Of a stretch of 34,602 bases of DNA, positions 15,350 through 22,338 are shown one piece after another. The stretch's first letter is position 1, and every line of letters begins with the position of its first letter. The stretch lies in the NCBI RefSeq assembly GCF_000722545.1, contig NZ_JNVM01000064.1, positions 1-34,602 of the forward strand. Reading direction: 5' to 3'. Under the pieces are notes generated by a model that saw only the letters and a program-made list of their open reading frames with translations, ran no database searches and was not told the DNA's origin. The position numbers and the translations under genes are program-made. The stretch comes from Paenibacillus tyrphae. Its GTDB lineage: Bacteria; Bacillota; Bacilli; Paenibacillales; NBRC-103111.

Positions 15350-17470
15350 CTATGACGTGTGCTGCCGGATAAGTCCGGCAAGCTGTTCGGCGGTCTGTGC
15401 CTTGAGAAGGATATCCTTTGTTTCTTCCTCCCGCAGCAGCATCGTCAGCTGAGACAGCGCCCGCAAATGCGATTCGCCGTCCGCGCTGGCGAGCACCAGT
15501 ACGAGCCGGATCTGGTGACGGACCTCCGGACCAAACGGGACGGCATGCTCCAGCTTCAACAGGCTCATGCCCAGCCGCCGGACACCCTCCTCCGGCTTCG
15601 CGTGAGCGATAGCCACCCCCGGGCTGACGACGATATACGGTCCGTAGCTGTCGACTTTGGCGATCATCGCTTTCACGTACCGCGGTTCGATGAAGCCTCT
15701 GCGCAGCAGCGGCTCGGCCGCCAGCTCGATCGCGGCCTTCCAATCGGATACACCGTCCCGCAGCACCAAATGCTCCGGCGGCAGCAAGCTAGCGAGCGAA
15801 GGCTTCTCTTCTTCCGTCCCCGGAGAGCGTCCCACGGACAAGTAGCGCTGGAGCTCCCGTAGTAGCCCTTCCTCGTCCGAGATCCGGGCGTACTTCCGGA
15901 CCATCTCCAGAATCGCCTGCGCGGAGCGGCCCTGCGGCGCGTCCATCTGCCCCGACACCCGGTTCACTTGATGAAGCAAGTGCGCCTTATCGGCATCCGA
16001 TAAAATGGGATGCACCGTAAACACCGGCGCCGGGCTGTCCTGCAATGGAACGGTCGAGAACAGCAGGTCCACCGATTCCGCCGAAAACGATTCATAGTCC
16101 CGAAGCGACAAGACCGCTTCGATATCCAGTGCCGGGAACAGCTGCTCCAGTTGGATTCTCAGCATGCGCGCGGCGGAAATGCCGTTGACGCATACGATCG
16201 CCGCCTTTTTCCGCCGGACGGGCATGGCGTTTTCCCGGCGCATCCAGCCTCCGAAGTGCATCGCCAAGTAGGCGACCTCATTGTCGTCGACCGGCTTGCC
16301 CAGATGCTCCTCTAACGGTCTGACGCATTTTCTGGAAATTTCGAATATTTCCCCATATTTCGATTTCATCGCTTCCGCGAGCGGATTGTCGATCTCCAGC
16401 CCGAATTTGATCCGGTAATAGGCCGGCTTCAAATGGATCAGCAGCCGCTGCTCCAGCTCGTCGCGGTGTTGAAAGAAAATGCACGCATGCCGCTCGAATA
16501 AATCGATCATCTGCCGGATTAACCGCTTTAATAGCAGAACTGTTTCGTCGGCGTCGGCATCCTTGCCGGGAGCGGCCAACGCCTCCCCGCCGCTCGTCCG
16601 GTTCACCCGCGCCCCCAACAGCTGGAGGGTCAAGTAACAGATCTCATCCTCCGGAAATTCGAGGTCGAGCATGCGTCCGAGCTCACCCGCCAGTTGGATG
16701 GCCCCCGCGTATTCCGGCGTTTGCTTTAGCGCCTCTTTTTCATCGGCATCGAGCGTAATGCGGTGTCCCTGCTGGAGCCGATTTGCGTATACCAGCAATC
16801 TGGTGGTGAGACTAAACACCATATCGTCGGTGAATTCCAGCCCGAGCGTCTTCTCGCAGCGGGTGACGTGCTCGTACACCTCCGCAAGCTGCTCCTCTTG
16901 AAAGAACGGAAGCTTGCGGTGAACCACGTTGGCATTGATCAGCCCTTGGAACTGCGAGACGAAGCTTTTCCAGCTGACGTGATGGAGCACTTGGGACATA
17001 AAGTACGATAGCGCCTTGCGCTGGTCCGCCTCTTTCCCTTCGACGCTGTAACCGTTCTTTTTATCGAACACAACCTCAAGCTGAAAAGCGGCAAGCTCTT
17101 TCTTCACCTGCTTCAGCTCGCTCAAGCCGGTTCCGCGGCTGACCAACAAAAAGTCCGTGATCTCTTGCATGAATAGCGGTTCCCTGCGGGTGAGCAACTG
17201 AATCGCCACCCAGGCTTTTCTCTCCCGCGGAGATAAGTAATAATCGTCCTTTTCAACTTCTTGCGCCATGGAAGGGATGCGGGAGCGGCTTTCCTCCGGC
17301 AGGAGGTACCCCCGGCCGCGAACATATTCGACAGGAGCGAGTCCGCGGTCCGAGAGCCACTCGTTGACGGCTTGAAGATCGTAGTAGACCGTCCGCTTGG
17401 AAATTTCAAATTTCTTCATGATTTCGCGGACGGACACGTAATCTCCGGTTTCCTGCAGCATGGCGAGCAT
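15350..17470 (-). CDS. PRD-containing PTS operon activator (MtlR/LicR-like)
   Basis: A multidomain regulator of about 706 residues: an N-terminal HTH (VREIMKKFEISKRTVYYDLQAV, split here by the following linker), two PRD modules (about 180-290 and 300-405), an EIIB-like domain with Cys in IVCVNGISAARML, and a C-terminal EIIA_2 domain with His in VAIAHAKPEEGV. PTS phosphorylation of these sites would tune its activity to substrate. In PRD2 both expected histidines are present (LLIHLKP and YLAMHFGGW), but at the second site of PRD1 the sequence reads YLTLQLLGA, with Gln for His. The ATG at 17470 is used. An upstream in-frame ATT behind a GGGGGG stretch would give the more usual N-terminus and may be the true start. 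It is the first gene of the operon it probably controls. Confidence 0.88.
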   Translation of the reverse strand: MLAMLQETGDYVSVREIMKKFEISKRTVYYDLQAVNEWLSDRGLAPVEYVRGRGYLLPEESRSRIPSMAQEVEKDDYYLSPRERKAWVAIQLLTRREPLFMQEITDFLLVSRGTGLSELKQVKKELAAFQLEVVFDKKNGYSVEGKEADQRKALSYFMSQVLHHVSWKSFVSQFQGLINANVVHRKLPFFQEEQLAEVYEHVTRCEKTLGLEFTDDMVFSLTTRLLVYANRLQQGHRITLDADEKEALKQTPEYAGAIQLAGELGRMLDLEFPEDEICYLTLQLLGARVNRTSGGEALAAPGKDADADETVLLLKRLIRQMIDLFERHACIFFQHRDELEQRLLIHLKPAYYRIKFGLEIDNPLAEAMKSKYGEIFEISRKCVRPLEEHLGKPVDDNEVAYLAMHFGGWMRRENAMPVRRKKAAIVCVNGISAARMLRIQLEQLFPALDIEAVLSLRDYESFSAESVDLLFSTVPLQDSPAPVFTVHPILSDADKAHLLHQVNRVSGQMDAPQGRSAQAILEMVRKYARISDEEGLLRELQRYLSVGRSPGTEEEKPSLASLLPPEHLVLRDGVSDWKAAIELAAEPLLRRGFIEPRYVKAMIAKVDSYGPYIVVSPGVAIAHAKPEEGVRRLGMSLLKLEHAVPFGPEVRHQIRLVLVLASADGESHLRALSQLTMLLREEETKDILLKAQTAEQLAGLIRQHTS

Positions 17471-17553
17471 GCCGGCGCGCCTTTGGTCCAGAATCGCCCA
17501 TCCCCCCTTCCGTCAGTCTATCTTTCAAATCTAGTATGTTATCCGACGCCCTT

Positions 17554-17559
17554 ATTATA
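17554..17559 (-). promoter_or_regulatory. -10 element of the PTS operon promoter
   Basis: On the minus strand a perfect TATAAT (17559-17554) lies 84 bases before the regulator start. The matching -35 position, 17 bp upstream, reads GTTTTT and is poor, as expected for a promoter that needs an activator. Confidence 0.5.
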
Positions 17560-17606
17560 CAATTGGCCTTCGCGTCAAAAACAGAACAACTATTGTTGTC
17601 CGTTCC

Positions 17607-17621
17607 GTGCAAAAATTGCAC
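17607..17621. promoter_or_regulatory. Putative activator operator of the PTS operon
   Basis: GTGCAA-AAA-TTGCAC is a perfect 6-3-6 inverted repeat centred about 67 bases upstream of the expected transcription start, just upstream of the weak -35. This is where MtlR/LicR-type PRD activators bind. It also lies 74 bases before the divergent yqaE-like gene, so it could affect both. Confidence 0.4.
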
Positions 17622-17694
17622 TGTCGCTTCCCAGAAACTTTTCATATCCTAATCTCGTATAAAAGAATAATGAACCTAAAAGGAGGTTATTCGA

Positions 17695-17883
17695 ATGTAT
17701 CTTCTAGCCATACTGCTCCCTCCTGTCGCCGTTCTCTTTTGCGGAAAACCGATACAGGCCCTTCTTAACTTCATTCTAACGCTGTTCTTCTGGCTGCCGG
17801 GCGCCATTCATGCCTGTCTGGTCGTTCACGAGCGCAAGCAGGATCAACGGATGGAAAGAATGTCTCGGAACATGTACCGGTAA
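17695..17883 (+). CDS. YqaE/Pmp3 family small membrane protein
   Basis: A 62-residue proteolipid of the YqaE/Pmp3 (UPF0057) family. Two membrane helices are visible (LLAILLPPVAVLFC and NFILTLFFWLPGAIHACLVV), with the family's conserved PP.AV pattern, the LPG turn and a basic C-terminal tail. Relatives in yeast and plants affect membrane potential and salt tolerance; the bacterial role is poorly known. AAAGGAGG precedes the ATG, and a terminator follows 30 bp after the stop, so it is a single-gene unit, divergent from the PTS operon. Confidence 0.88.
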   Translation: MYLLAILLPPVAVLFCGKPIQALLNFILTLFFWLPGAIHACLVVHERKQDQRMERMSRNMYR

Positions 17884-17912
17884 TTATGCATAGGAAGCGG
17901 ATCGTCGCAAAG

Positions 17913-17946
17913 ACACTTCTCTCATCGGAAGTGTTTTTTTGTTTTT
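17913..17946 (+). terminator. Rho-independent terminator after the yqaE-like gene
   Basis: ACACTTC (17913-17919) pairs with GAAGTGT (17928-17934) around an eight-base loop. A run of seven Ts, then G and six more Ts follow. Confidence 0.8.
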
Positions 17947-17964
17947 TAGGGCTCTATTTTGTGG

Positions 17965-17995
17965 TTGACTCTAACGTTACGTTATACTCTATAGT
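17965..17995 (+). promoter_or_regulatory. MerR-type promoter with 19-bp spacer and palindromic operator
   Basis: TTGACT (17965-17970) and TATAGT (17990-17995) are separated by 19 bp, the over-long spacing on which MerR-family activators act by twisting DNA. The spacer holds a perfect 13-bp palindrome, TAACGT-T-ACGTTA (17972-17984). The start would be near 18001, right before the ribosome site at 18004-18012, giving almost no leader. This indicates autoregulation of the regulator at 18025. Confidence 0.75.
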
Positions 17996-18024
17996 GATGC
18001 TTGAAAGGAGGTCACGACGCTTCC

Positions 18025-18765
18025 GTGAAGGTAAAAGAGGTTGCGGATTTAGTCGGCATCAGTGTGCGCACACTTCATCATTACGATGCGATTGGGCTGT
18101 TGACCCCTGACGGGACTACGGAAGCCGGATATCGCTTGTACTCCGACGAAAATCTCGAAATGCTGCAGCAGATCTTATTTTTCAGAGAACTCGACTTCCC
18201 TTTAACGAAAATCAAAGAAATGATTCACAGTCCTTCCTTTGACCGTCTGGAAGCGCTGGAGCTGCACCGGAGCATGCTGCTCGACAAACGCTGCCGGCTC
18301 GATAAAATGATTGCGACGATCGATAAAACGATGCAACATGCGAAAGGAGAAATTCAGATGACAACGAAAGAAAAATTCGAAGGCTTTGACTTTAGCCGTA
18401 ACCCTTACGAACAAGAAGCCCGCGAACGCTGGGGCGATGAAGCGGTCGACAAGGCCAACGGCAAAGTTGGCTCCATGTCGAAAGACGAACAGGAAGTGGT
18501 GGCCCAAACGATGAATGGGATCTACGCCAAGCTTGCCGAACTTCGCAGCGGCTCGCCGGATTCCGCGGAGGCGCAGGCGGCCATTAAAGAATGGTACGAT
18601 CTATTGAACCAAATGGGTTCTTACTCGCTCGAAGCCTTCAAATGCTTAGGTCAAATGTATGTGGATGATGAGCGTTTTACCAAAAACATCGACCGTTTTG
18701 GAGACGGATTGGCGAAATTTATGCGCGATGCGATGGCCGTTTATGCGGATACGAACCGAAAATAA
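18025..18765 (+). CDS. MerR-family TipA-like regulator (HTH plus TipAS domain)
   Basis: A 246-residue regulator. The MerR winged helix is at the N-terminus (VKEVADLVGISVRTLHHYDAIGLL..TEAGYRLYSDENLEMLQQI), followed by a dimerisation coiled coil to about residue 110. The C-terminal half (about 112-246) is an antibiotic-recognition TipAS domain (W(G/D)..A, MSKDEQ, YDLL..MGSYSLEAFKCLGQMYVDDERF). GTG at 18025 is taken as start because AAAGGAGGT lies 13 bases upstream; an upstream in-frame TTG overlaps that site. Relatives (TipA, Mta, albicidin-binding proteins) bind cyclic peptide or other drugs and activate their own promoter. No exporter gene lies directly downstream, so the regulon targets are elsewhere or the TipAS domain itself sequesters drug. 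Confidence 0.88.
   Translation: MKVKEVADLVGISVRTLHHYDAIGLLTPDGTTEAGYRLYSDENLEMLQQILFFRELDFPLTKIKEMIHSPSFDRLEALELHRSMLLDKRCRLDKMIATIDKTMQHAKGEIQMTTKEKFEGFDFSRNPYEQEARERWGDEAVDKANGKVGSMSKDEQEVVAQTMNGIYAKLAELRSGSPDSAEAQAAIKEWYDLLNQMGSYSLEAFKCLGQMYVDDERFTKNIDRFGDGLAKFMRDAMAVYADTNRK
18358..18765 (+). other. Internal in-frame start giving a free TipAS domain
   Basis: Inside the regulator, ATG at 18358 is preceded by AAAGGAG (18343-18349) eight bases upstream, a stronger ribosome site than that of the full-length protein. It would yield a 135-residue product consisting exactly of the drug-binding domain (starting MTTKEKFEGFDF). In Streptomyces tipA both TipAL and a free, much more abundant TipAS are made from one gene, with TipAS acting as a drug sponge. 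The same arrangement is inferred here. Confidence 0.6.
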
Positions 18766-18771
18766 TGCGAT

Positions 18772-18819
18772 GGGCAGCTTCACAAGTCATTCCCGAATGA
18801 CTTCGACGCTGCCCTTTTT
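18772..18819 (+). terminator. Rho-independent terminator after the TipA-like gene
   Basis: GGGCAGC (18772-18778) pairs with GCTGCCC, with inner AAGTCATTC/GAATGACTT pairing, followed by five Ts. The stem ends at about 18814. Confidence 0.85.
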
Positions 18820-18861
18820 CGTTGTCGATCCCTCTCCCCCTCCCTCGCAAGAGCATGCCTC

Positions 18862-18891
18862 GAATAATCGCTTTTTGGATCGGTTAAGCTA
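18862..18891 (+). promoter_or_regulatory. Weak forespore-type promoter candidate for cdaS
   Basis: GAATA (18862-18866), 15 bp, then GGTTAAGCTA (18882-18891) resembles sigma-F/sigma-G promoters (GYATA and GGnnAnAHTR) with one mismatch in each box. It is offered because B. subtilis cdaS is a forespore gene, but the match is weak. Confidence 0.3.
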
Positions 18892-18917
18892 AACTATGGA
18901 AAGGATGGGATTCGCAG

Positions 18918-19538
18918 ATGGAGCATTTGGACTGTGACGTTTCCCCTTTAAAAAAGGAGCTCAAGGAACAATTGACCGAAATCCTTCACAGCATCGGACA
19001 AATCGTCTCCAGTCTGGATGAGGTCAACACGTGCCTGCTTAACGAGATCGAGCACATTTCTAAGCGGTTCTCCAAGACGGGAGCGCTTGCTTCCACCTAT
19101 TATTTGAACTGTTTTCTCTCGCCCTATACAAGTAAGTATAAAGAGATTTCCCGTTCGGTGAACCACCTGAGTCTCAAGCGCCAAGGCGCCCTCATCGTGA
19201 TTCAGCGGGAAGACAACATCGATTCCTGGATCACCCCAGGCATCCTCCTGTCTGCGGAAATTACCAGTTCGTTGCTGGAGTCCATCTTCGTTCCGGGCAG
19301 CCCATTGCATGACGGGGCCGTATTTATACGTTCCGACCAGATCGTCTCGGCCGCCAACATTCTTCCTCTGACCGAACGAACCTTCCCCAATCAAAAGCTG
19401 GGAACCCGTCACCGCGCCGCCATCGGACTGTCGGAGCGGACCGATGCGTTAATCGTCGTCGTATCCGAGGAGACCGGGAAAACCTCCTTTTGTCTAAACG
19501 GCCATCTTTATCCTTTCTCCATCCCCTCTCACGTCTAA
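18918..19538 (+). CDS. cdaS: Sporulation-type diadenylate cyclase CdaS
   Basis: A 206-residue cyclase that makes c-di-AMP from two ATP. The DAC domain runs from about residue 75 and holds GALIVI (90-95), the catalytic DGA at 132-134 (SPLHDGAVFIRSD) and the ATP-binding RHR at 164-166 (GTRHRAAIGLSE). The first 70 residues form the helical N-terminal module seen in CdaS, which controls activity through oligomerisation. No membrane helices (unlike CdaA) and no C-terminal DNA-binding domain (unlike DisA) are present, and the length matches CdaS. An AAAGGA ribosome site precedes the ATG. It points to a spore-forming host. Confidence 0.9.
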   Translation: MEHLDCDVSPLKKELKEQLTEILHSIGQIVSSLDEVNTCLLNEIEHISKRFSKTGALASTYYLNCFLSPYTSKYKEISRSVNHLSLKRQGALIVIQREDNIDSWITPGILLSAEITSSLLESIFVPGSPLHDGAVFIRSDQIVSAANILPLTERTFPNQKLGTRHRAAIGLSERTDALIVVVSEETGKTSFCLNGHLYPFSIPSHV

Positions 19539-19726
19539 TTGAAAAAACGTCTCTCCATTTTTCCCATGAATTTGCACCCGATTTGAAGGGCTTCTCCGTC
19601 CGAGGCCGTCTAAAGGTTTGTATATATACTACAAAGAGATGCCGCTAAGCGGCAGCACGGAGAACGTGTAAACGGGGGGCAAGCGAACGGAGACGGATTC
19701 AATCGTCTAAAGAGGAGGTATTTCCG

Positions 19727-20389
19727 ATGGGCAAGAGCATCGTAAGAGCGCTTGCGATCGTATTGGCGTTGGCGATTGGAGCTTATGCCGTCTTGAAATA
19801 CGGCTTTCACAGCCCCCTGACTGTGGATTTCGTCAAAATGAAGCTGCGTAATCCCGATTTTCATCTGGAGCCATGGATTTATGCTTTGTATATCCATATC
19901 GTTACGGCTTTGCTGGCGCTGGTAATCGGTCCGTTCCAGCTTTTCCTGGAGCCCGCGGGTATGAAGCGGCGAAGCCGCCACCTGCTGCTTGGCTATACTT
20001 ATGTGCTTTCCATTACAATAAGCGGTCTCGTCAATCTTTTTTTGGCTTGGCATGCAACAGGCGGATGGGTCTCGGGGCACGGCTTTTTCGTGCTCGATGT
20101 GTTGTGGATGGCCGCCACGTTTATGGCGGTCCATAAAATATCGATCAACGACGTGCAGGCGCACAAGGAATGGATGCTGCGAAGCTACGCGCTCACGTTC
20201 GCGGCCGTTACGCTTAGATTATGGCTTCCGCTGCTGATCACGCTCAACCATGGCAGCTTCGCTCCGTCCTATCAAATCGTAGCTTGGCTGTGCTGGGTTC
20301 CGAATCTTATCTTCATCAAAACGCTCATTCGCCTGCGTTGGAAGCGCAGCCACCGTCAGCTTAACGGCAGATCCCGTCCCATGCGCTGA
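19727..20389 (+). CDS. DUF2306 family multipass membrane protein
   Basis: A 220-residue integral membrane protein with about six or seven hydrophobic helices (for example IVRALAIVLALAIGAYAVL at the N-terminus, then YALYIHIVTALLALVIGPFQLF). The family signature is visible: a basic KRRSRH..LGYTYVLSI segment after helix 2, and HKEWMLRSYALTFAAVTLRLW near helix 5, with conserved His and Arg residues. Function is unknown; relatives are often described as YozB-like. GAGGAGG precedes the ATG. The 188-bp gap upstream contains a TGCCGCT-AA-AGCGGCA-type mini-hairpin near 19640 but no clear promoter. A shared terminator follows. Confidence 0.8.
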   Translation: MGKSIVRALAIVLALAIGAYAVLKYGFHSPLTVDFVKMKLRNPDFHLEPWIYALYIHIVTALLALVIGPFQLFLEPAGMKRRSRHLLLGYTYVLSITISGLVNLFLAWHATGGWVSGHGFFVLDVLWMAATFMAVHKISINDVQAHKEWMLRSYALTFAAVTLRLWLPLLITLNHGSFAPSYQIVAWLCWVPNLIFIKTLIRLRWKRSHRQLNGRSRPMR

Positions 20390-20395
20390 TTGGGT

Positions 20396-20441
20396 AAAAA
20401 CGTCCCGAGGGTGACATTTTTGCGCCTCGGGACGTTTCTTC
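20396..20441. terminator. Bidirectional rho-independent terminator
   Basis: AAACGTCCCGAGG (20398-20410) pairs perfectly with CCTCGGGACGTTT (20425-20437). The flanking A and T runs let it serve both the plus-strand DUF2306 gene and the convergent minus-strand ABC-F gene, which ends at 20453. Confidence 0.85.
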
Positions 20442-20452
20442 GCGCCTCTTGT

Positions 20453-22048
20453 TCAACGCTTGTTCTGCTCTTTCCGCTTGCGCAGCAGTTGCTCGTACTC
20501 CGCTTCCAGCTTCGCTTTATCCGCATTCGATATAGGGACGCTCAATCGTCCGATCAGCTCCGTCAGCCGCATATTGATCCGGAGCAGTTCTTCATCCACA
20601 AGGTCCGTGCTCTTCTTTGAATTCGTTAGCTTTTGTTGTCGGCGTTCCTCGTATTCCTCATATGTCCCGTCGAACGTGACAATCGATTCATTCCGGATCT
20701 CGAAAATTTTGCCCGCGATCCGACGCACGAACCGGCGGTCGTGGGAAACGAACAAGACCGTTCCCGGGTAGGCGACGAGCAGTTGCTCAAGCACTTCGAT
20801 CGAGTCGATATCCAAAAAGTTCGTCGGCTCGTCCATGACGAGCATATGGATCGGACTACAAAACATTTTGGCAAACGCGACCTTGACCCGCTCTCCTCCG
20901 CTCAGGACGTCCACGCGCTTGTAGATGTCATCTTGACGGAACAGCAGCCGGGCGAGAACGCTGCGGATCAGCTGCTCGGGATGGTCGGACGTTGCTTTAA
21001 CGTTATCCAGAATGGACTTTTCCGGACAGAGAATGTCCAGATTTTGACTGAAGTAGCCGATTCGCAGCCCCGGCACGAGGTGCACGCCTTCCTCGGCACG
21101 GATGATTTTGCGGATCAAGGTCGTTTTGCCGCTGCCGTTCGGGCCGATCAACGCGGCCTTTTCTCCGCCTTTCAATTGGAACGAAGCACTCTTCCATAAC
21201 GTCCGTTGATCGACCAAAGCGGATAGCCGCTCCACACGGAGTACCGCCCGGCTGCGGAAAGCAGCGGCGTCCGGGATATCCATCTTGACCTGGGGCAGTT
21301 CTCTAGGCTTTTCCACCCGTTCCAGCTTATCGATCCGGGTTTCGATCGCTTTAATCGATTGATGCATCCCTTTTTGCTTGGTCCCTTTTTGCATCTTCGA
21401 CAATCTCGATTCGGACGTTCCCATGCGCGAAGGCGGCTTGAGCATATGAACCGCCTTCTGCTTCTTCAAGGTGATGGCCCGCTCCAGCTCCTGCTTTTTG
21501 GTCACGTACTCCTCATACTTCTCTTGCTGCCGACGCTTGGCGAGCTGCTTCTGCGCGTCATAATCGCTGTAATTGCCCTTGAAGACCGTAATCCGCTGCC
21601 CCTCCAGCTCCCAGATTTGGGAGCAGACCCGGTCCAGAAACGAACGGTCGTGCGAAATGACGACGATGGCGCCTGGAAAATCGGCGAAGCAGCGCTCCAG
21701 CCATGCGATATGCTCCACATCCAGATTGGTCGTCGGTTCGTCCGCAAACAGCAGGTCGGGCTTCCCGGCCAGCGCCTCTTCGATGGACCGGCTCGTCAAT
21801 TCTCCGCCGCTCTTCCCGGCATCGTCCTCCTGCAGCTGAGGAATATATCCTACCGTGCCCGATACCGATACCGTGCCTTGATCCGCTTCCATTCTTCCTG
21901 CGAGCACTTGGAGCAGAATCGTCTTCCCCGCTCCGTTCCTTCCTACGATCCCGATCCGGTCCTGCCCGGCCACCCGAAGCTGATCTGCTGCGAACAGCAG
22001 CCGGTCGCCGATACTTTTCTCCAGTTGAAGTGCTTCCAATCGTATCAT
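20453..22048 (-). CDS. Vga-type ABC-F ribosome-protection ATPase
   Basis: A 531-residue ABC-F protein with two nucleotide-binding domains and no membrane segments. NBD1 has GRNGAGKT, a very short spacing from the Q-loop (IPQLQ) to KSGGE, and LLFADEPTTNLD. After the charged inter-domain linker (about 175-260, Lys/Arg/Glu-rich helices) NBD2 has GPNGSGKTT, LSGGERVKVA, LVMDEPTNFLD and FVSHDRRF. The short NBD1 arm and KSGGE.T motif match Vga/VmlR2-type proteins that free ribosomes from lincosamides, streptogramin A and pleuromutilins. The ATG at 22048 has GGAGG seven bases upstream; the longer frame is rejected because its start would lie inside the leader. Expression is probably controlled by the attenuator at 22050-22217. 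Confidence 0.9.
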   Translation of the reverse strand: MIRLEALQLEKSIGDRLLFAADQLRVAGQDRIGIVGRNGAGKTILLQVLAGRMEADQGTVSVSGTVGYIPQLQEDDAGKSGGELTSRSIEEALAGKPDLLFADEPTTNLDVEHIAWLERCFADFPGAIVVISHDRSFLDRVCSQIWELEGQRITVFKGNYSDYDAQKQLAKRRQQEKYEEYVTKKQELERAITLKKQKAVHMLKPPSRMGTSESRLSKMQKGTKQKGMHQSIKAIETRIDKLERVEKPRELPQVKMDIPDAAAFRSRAVLRVERLSALVDQRTLWKSASFQLKGGEKAALIGPNGSGKTTLIRKIIRAEEGVHLVPGLRIGYFSQNLDILCPEKSILDNVKATSDHPEQLIRSVLARLLFRQDDIYKRVDVLSGGERVKVAFAKMFCSPIHMLVMDEPTNFLDIDSIEVLEQLLVAYPGTVLFVSHDRRFVRRIAGKIFEIRNESIVTFDGTYEEYEERRQQKLTNSKKSTDLVDEELLRINMRLTELIGRLSVPISNADKAKLEAEYEQLLRKRKEQNKR

Positions 22049-22049
22049 C

Positions 22050-22217
22050 AAAAAACCTCCTATCCATCTTCCGGATAGGAGGCAACGTGCGACAAAAAAC
22101 AAGGCAAGCCCGGTTACGAGGGCATGACCGATTCTTGAGTCACCTTAAAAGCCTAGACAATCCTATCCAGAAAAAGATTCGTTATTATTTCACGAAAGCT
22201 TTGTTGGAAATAGGATT
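22050..22217 (-). promoter_or_regulatory. Four-strand transcription attenuator in the ABC-F leader
   Basis: On the minus strand: strand 1 AATCCTAT (22217-22210), strand 2 GGATAGGATT (22168-22159), strand 3 CCTCCTATCC (22082-22073), strand 4 GGATAGGAGG (22065-22056). Strands 3 and 4 form a perfect 10-bp stem with a 7-base loop followed by six Ts (22055-22050): a terminator that also buries the gene's own ribosome site. Strand 2 can instead pair with strand 3 over 8 bp (antiterminator), or with strand 1 over 8 bp. The layout is that of ribosome-controlled attenuators known for other ABC-F resistance genes such as vmlR and lmo0919. Confidence 0.75.
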
Positions 22218-22254
22218 AAGAAATCATCGGCCTAAAGGTCACCCTCTCGTTCAT
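22216..22254 (-). CDS. Putative leader peptide controlling the attenuator
   Basis: A 12-residue frame, MNERVTFRPMIS, starts at 22254. Its stop codon (22218-22216) overlaps strand 1 of the attenuator. A ribosome stalled at its end would cover strand 1 and free strand 2 to break the terminator. The ribosome site is weak for this ATG; an internal ATG at 22227 would give the three-residue peptide MIS, with AGG five bases upstream. Short leader peptides are usual for such resistance genes. A second small frame at 22144-22114 (VTQESVMPS) lies between strands 2 and 3 and may be coincidental. Confidence 0.45.
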   Translation of the reverse strand: MNERVTFRPMIS

Positions 22255-22303
22255 GTTGAAACCAACTTAACATGGAACGAGTTGTCTCTCAAGGGAACGT
22301 TCG

Positions 22304-22309
22304 ATTATA
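22304..22309 (-). promoter_or_regulatory. -10 element upstream of the ABC-F leader
   Basis: TATAAT on the minus strand (22309-22304), with no good -35 at the expected distance. Starting near 22297, it would give a leader of about 250 bases that includes the leader peptide and all four attenuator strands. Confidence 0.35.
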
Positions 22310-22338
22310 ACGATTTTCACCGGAATGCGGACTGCCCG

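Noticed and set aside
17590..17625. Possible sigma-54 promoter around the GTGCAA/TTGCAC repeat
   Set aside because: The GG at -24 and GC at -12 spacing is not met, and the regulator lacks a sigma-54 activation (AAA+) domain.
17480..17640. Catabolite response element (cre) upstream of the PTS operon
   Set aside because: No stretch matches WTGNAANCGNWNNCW without breaking the central CG.
19617..19640. TTGTA..TACAA dyad before the DUF2306 gene
   Set aside because: Only the outer five bases pair and no promoter could be placed beside it, so a specific operator is not supported.
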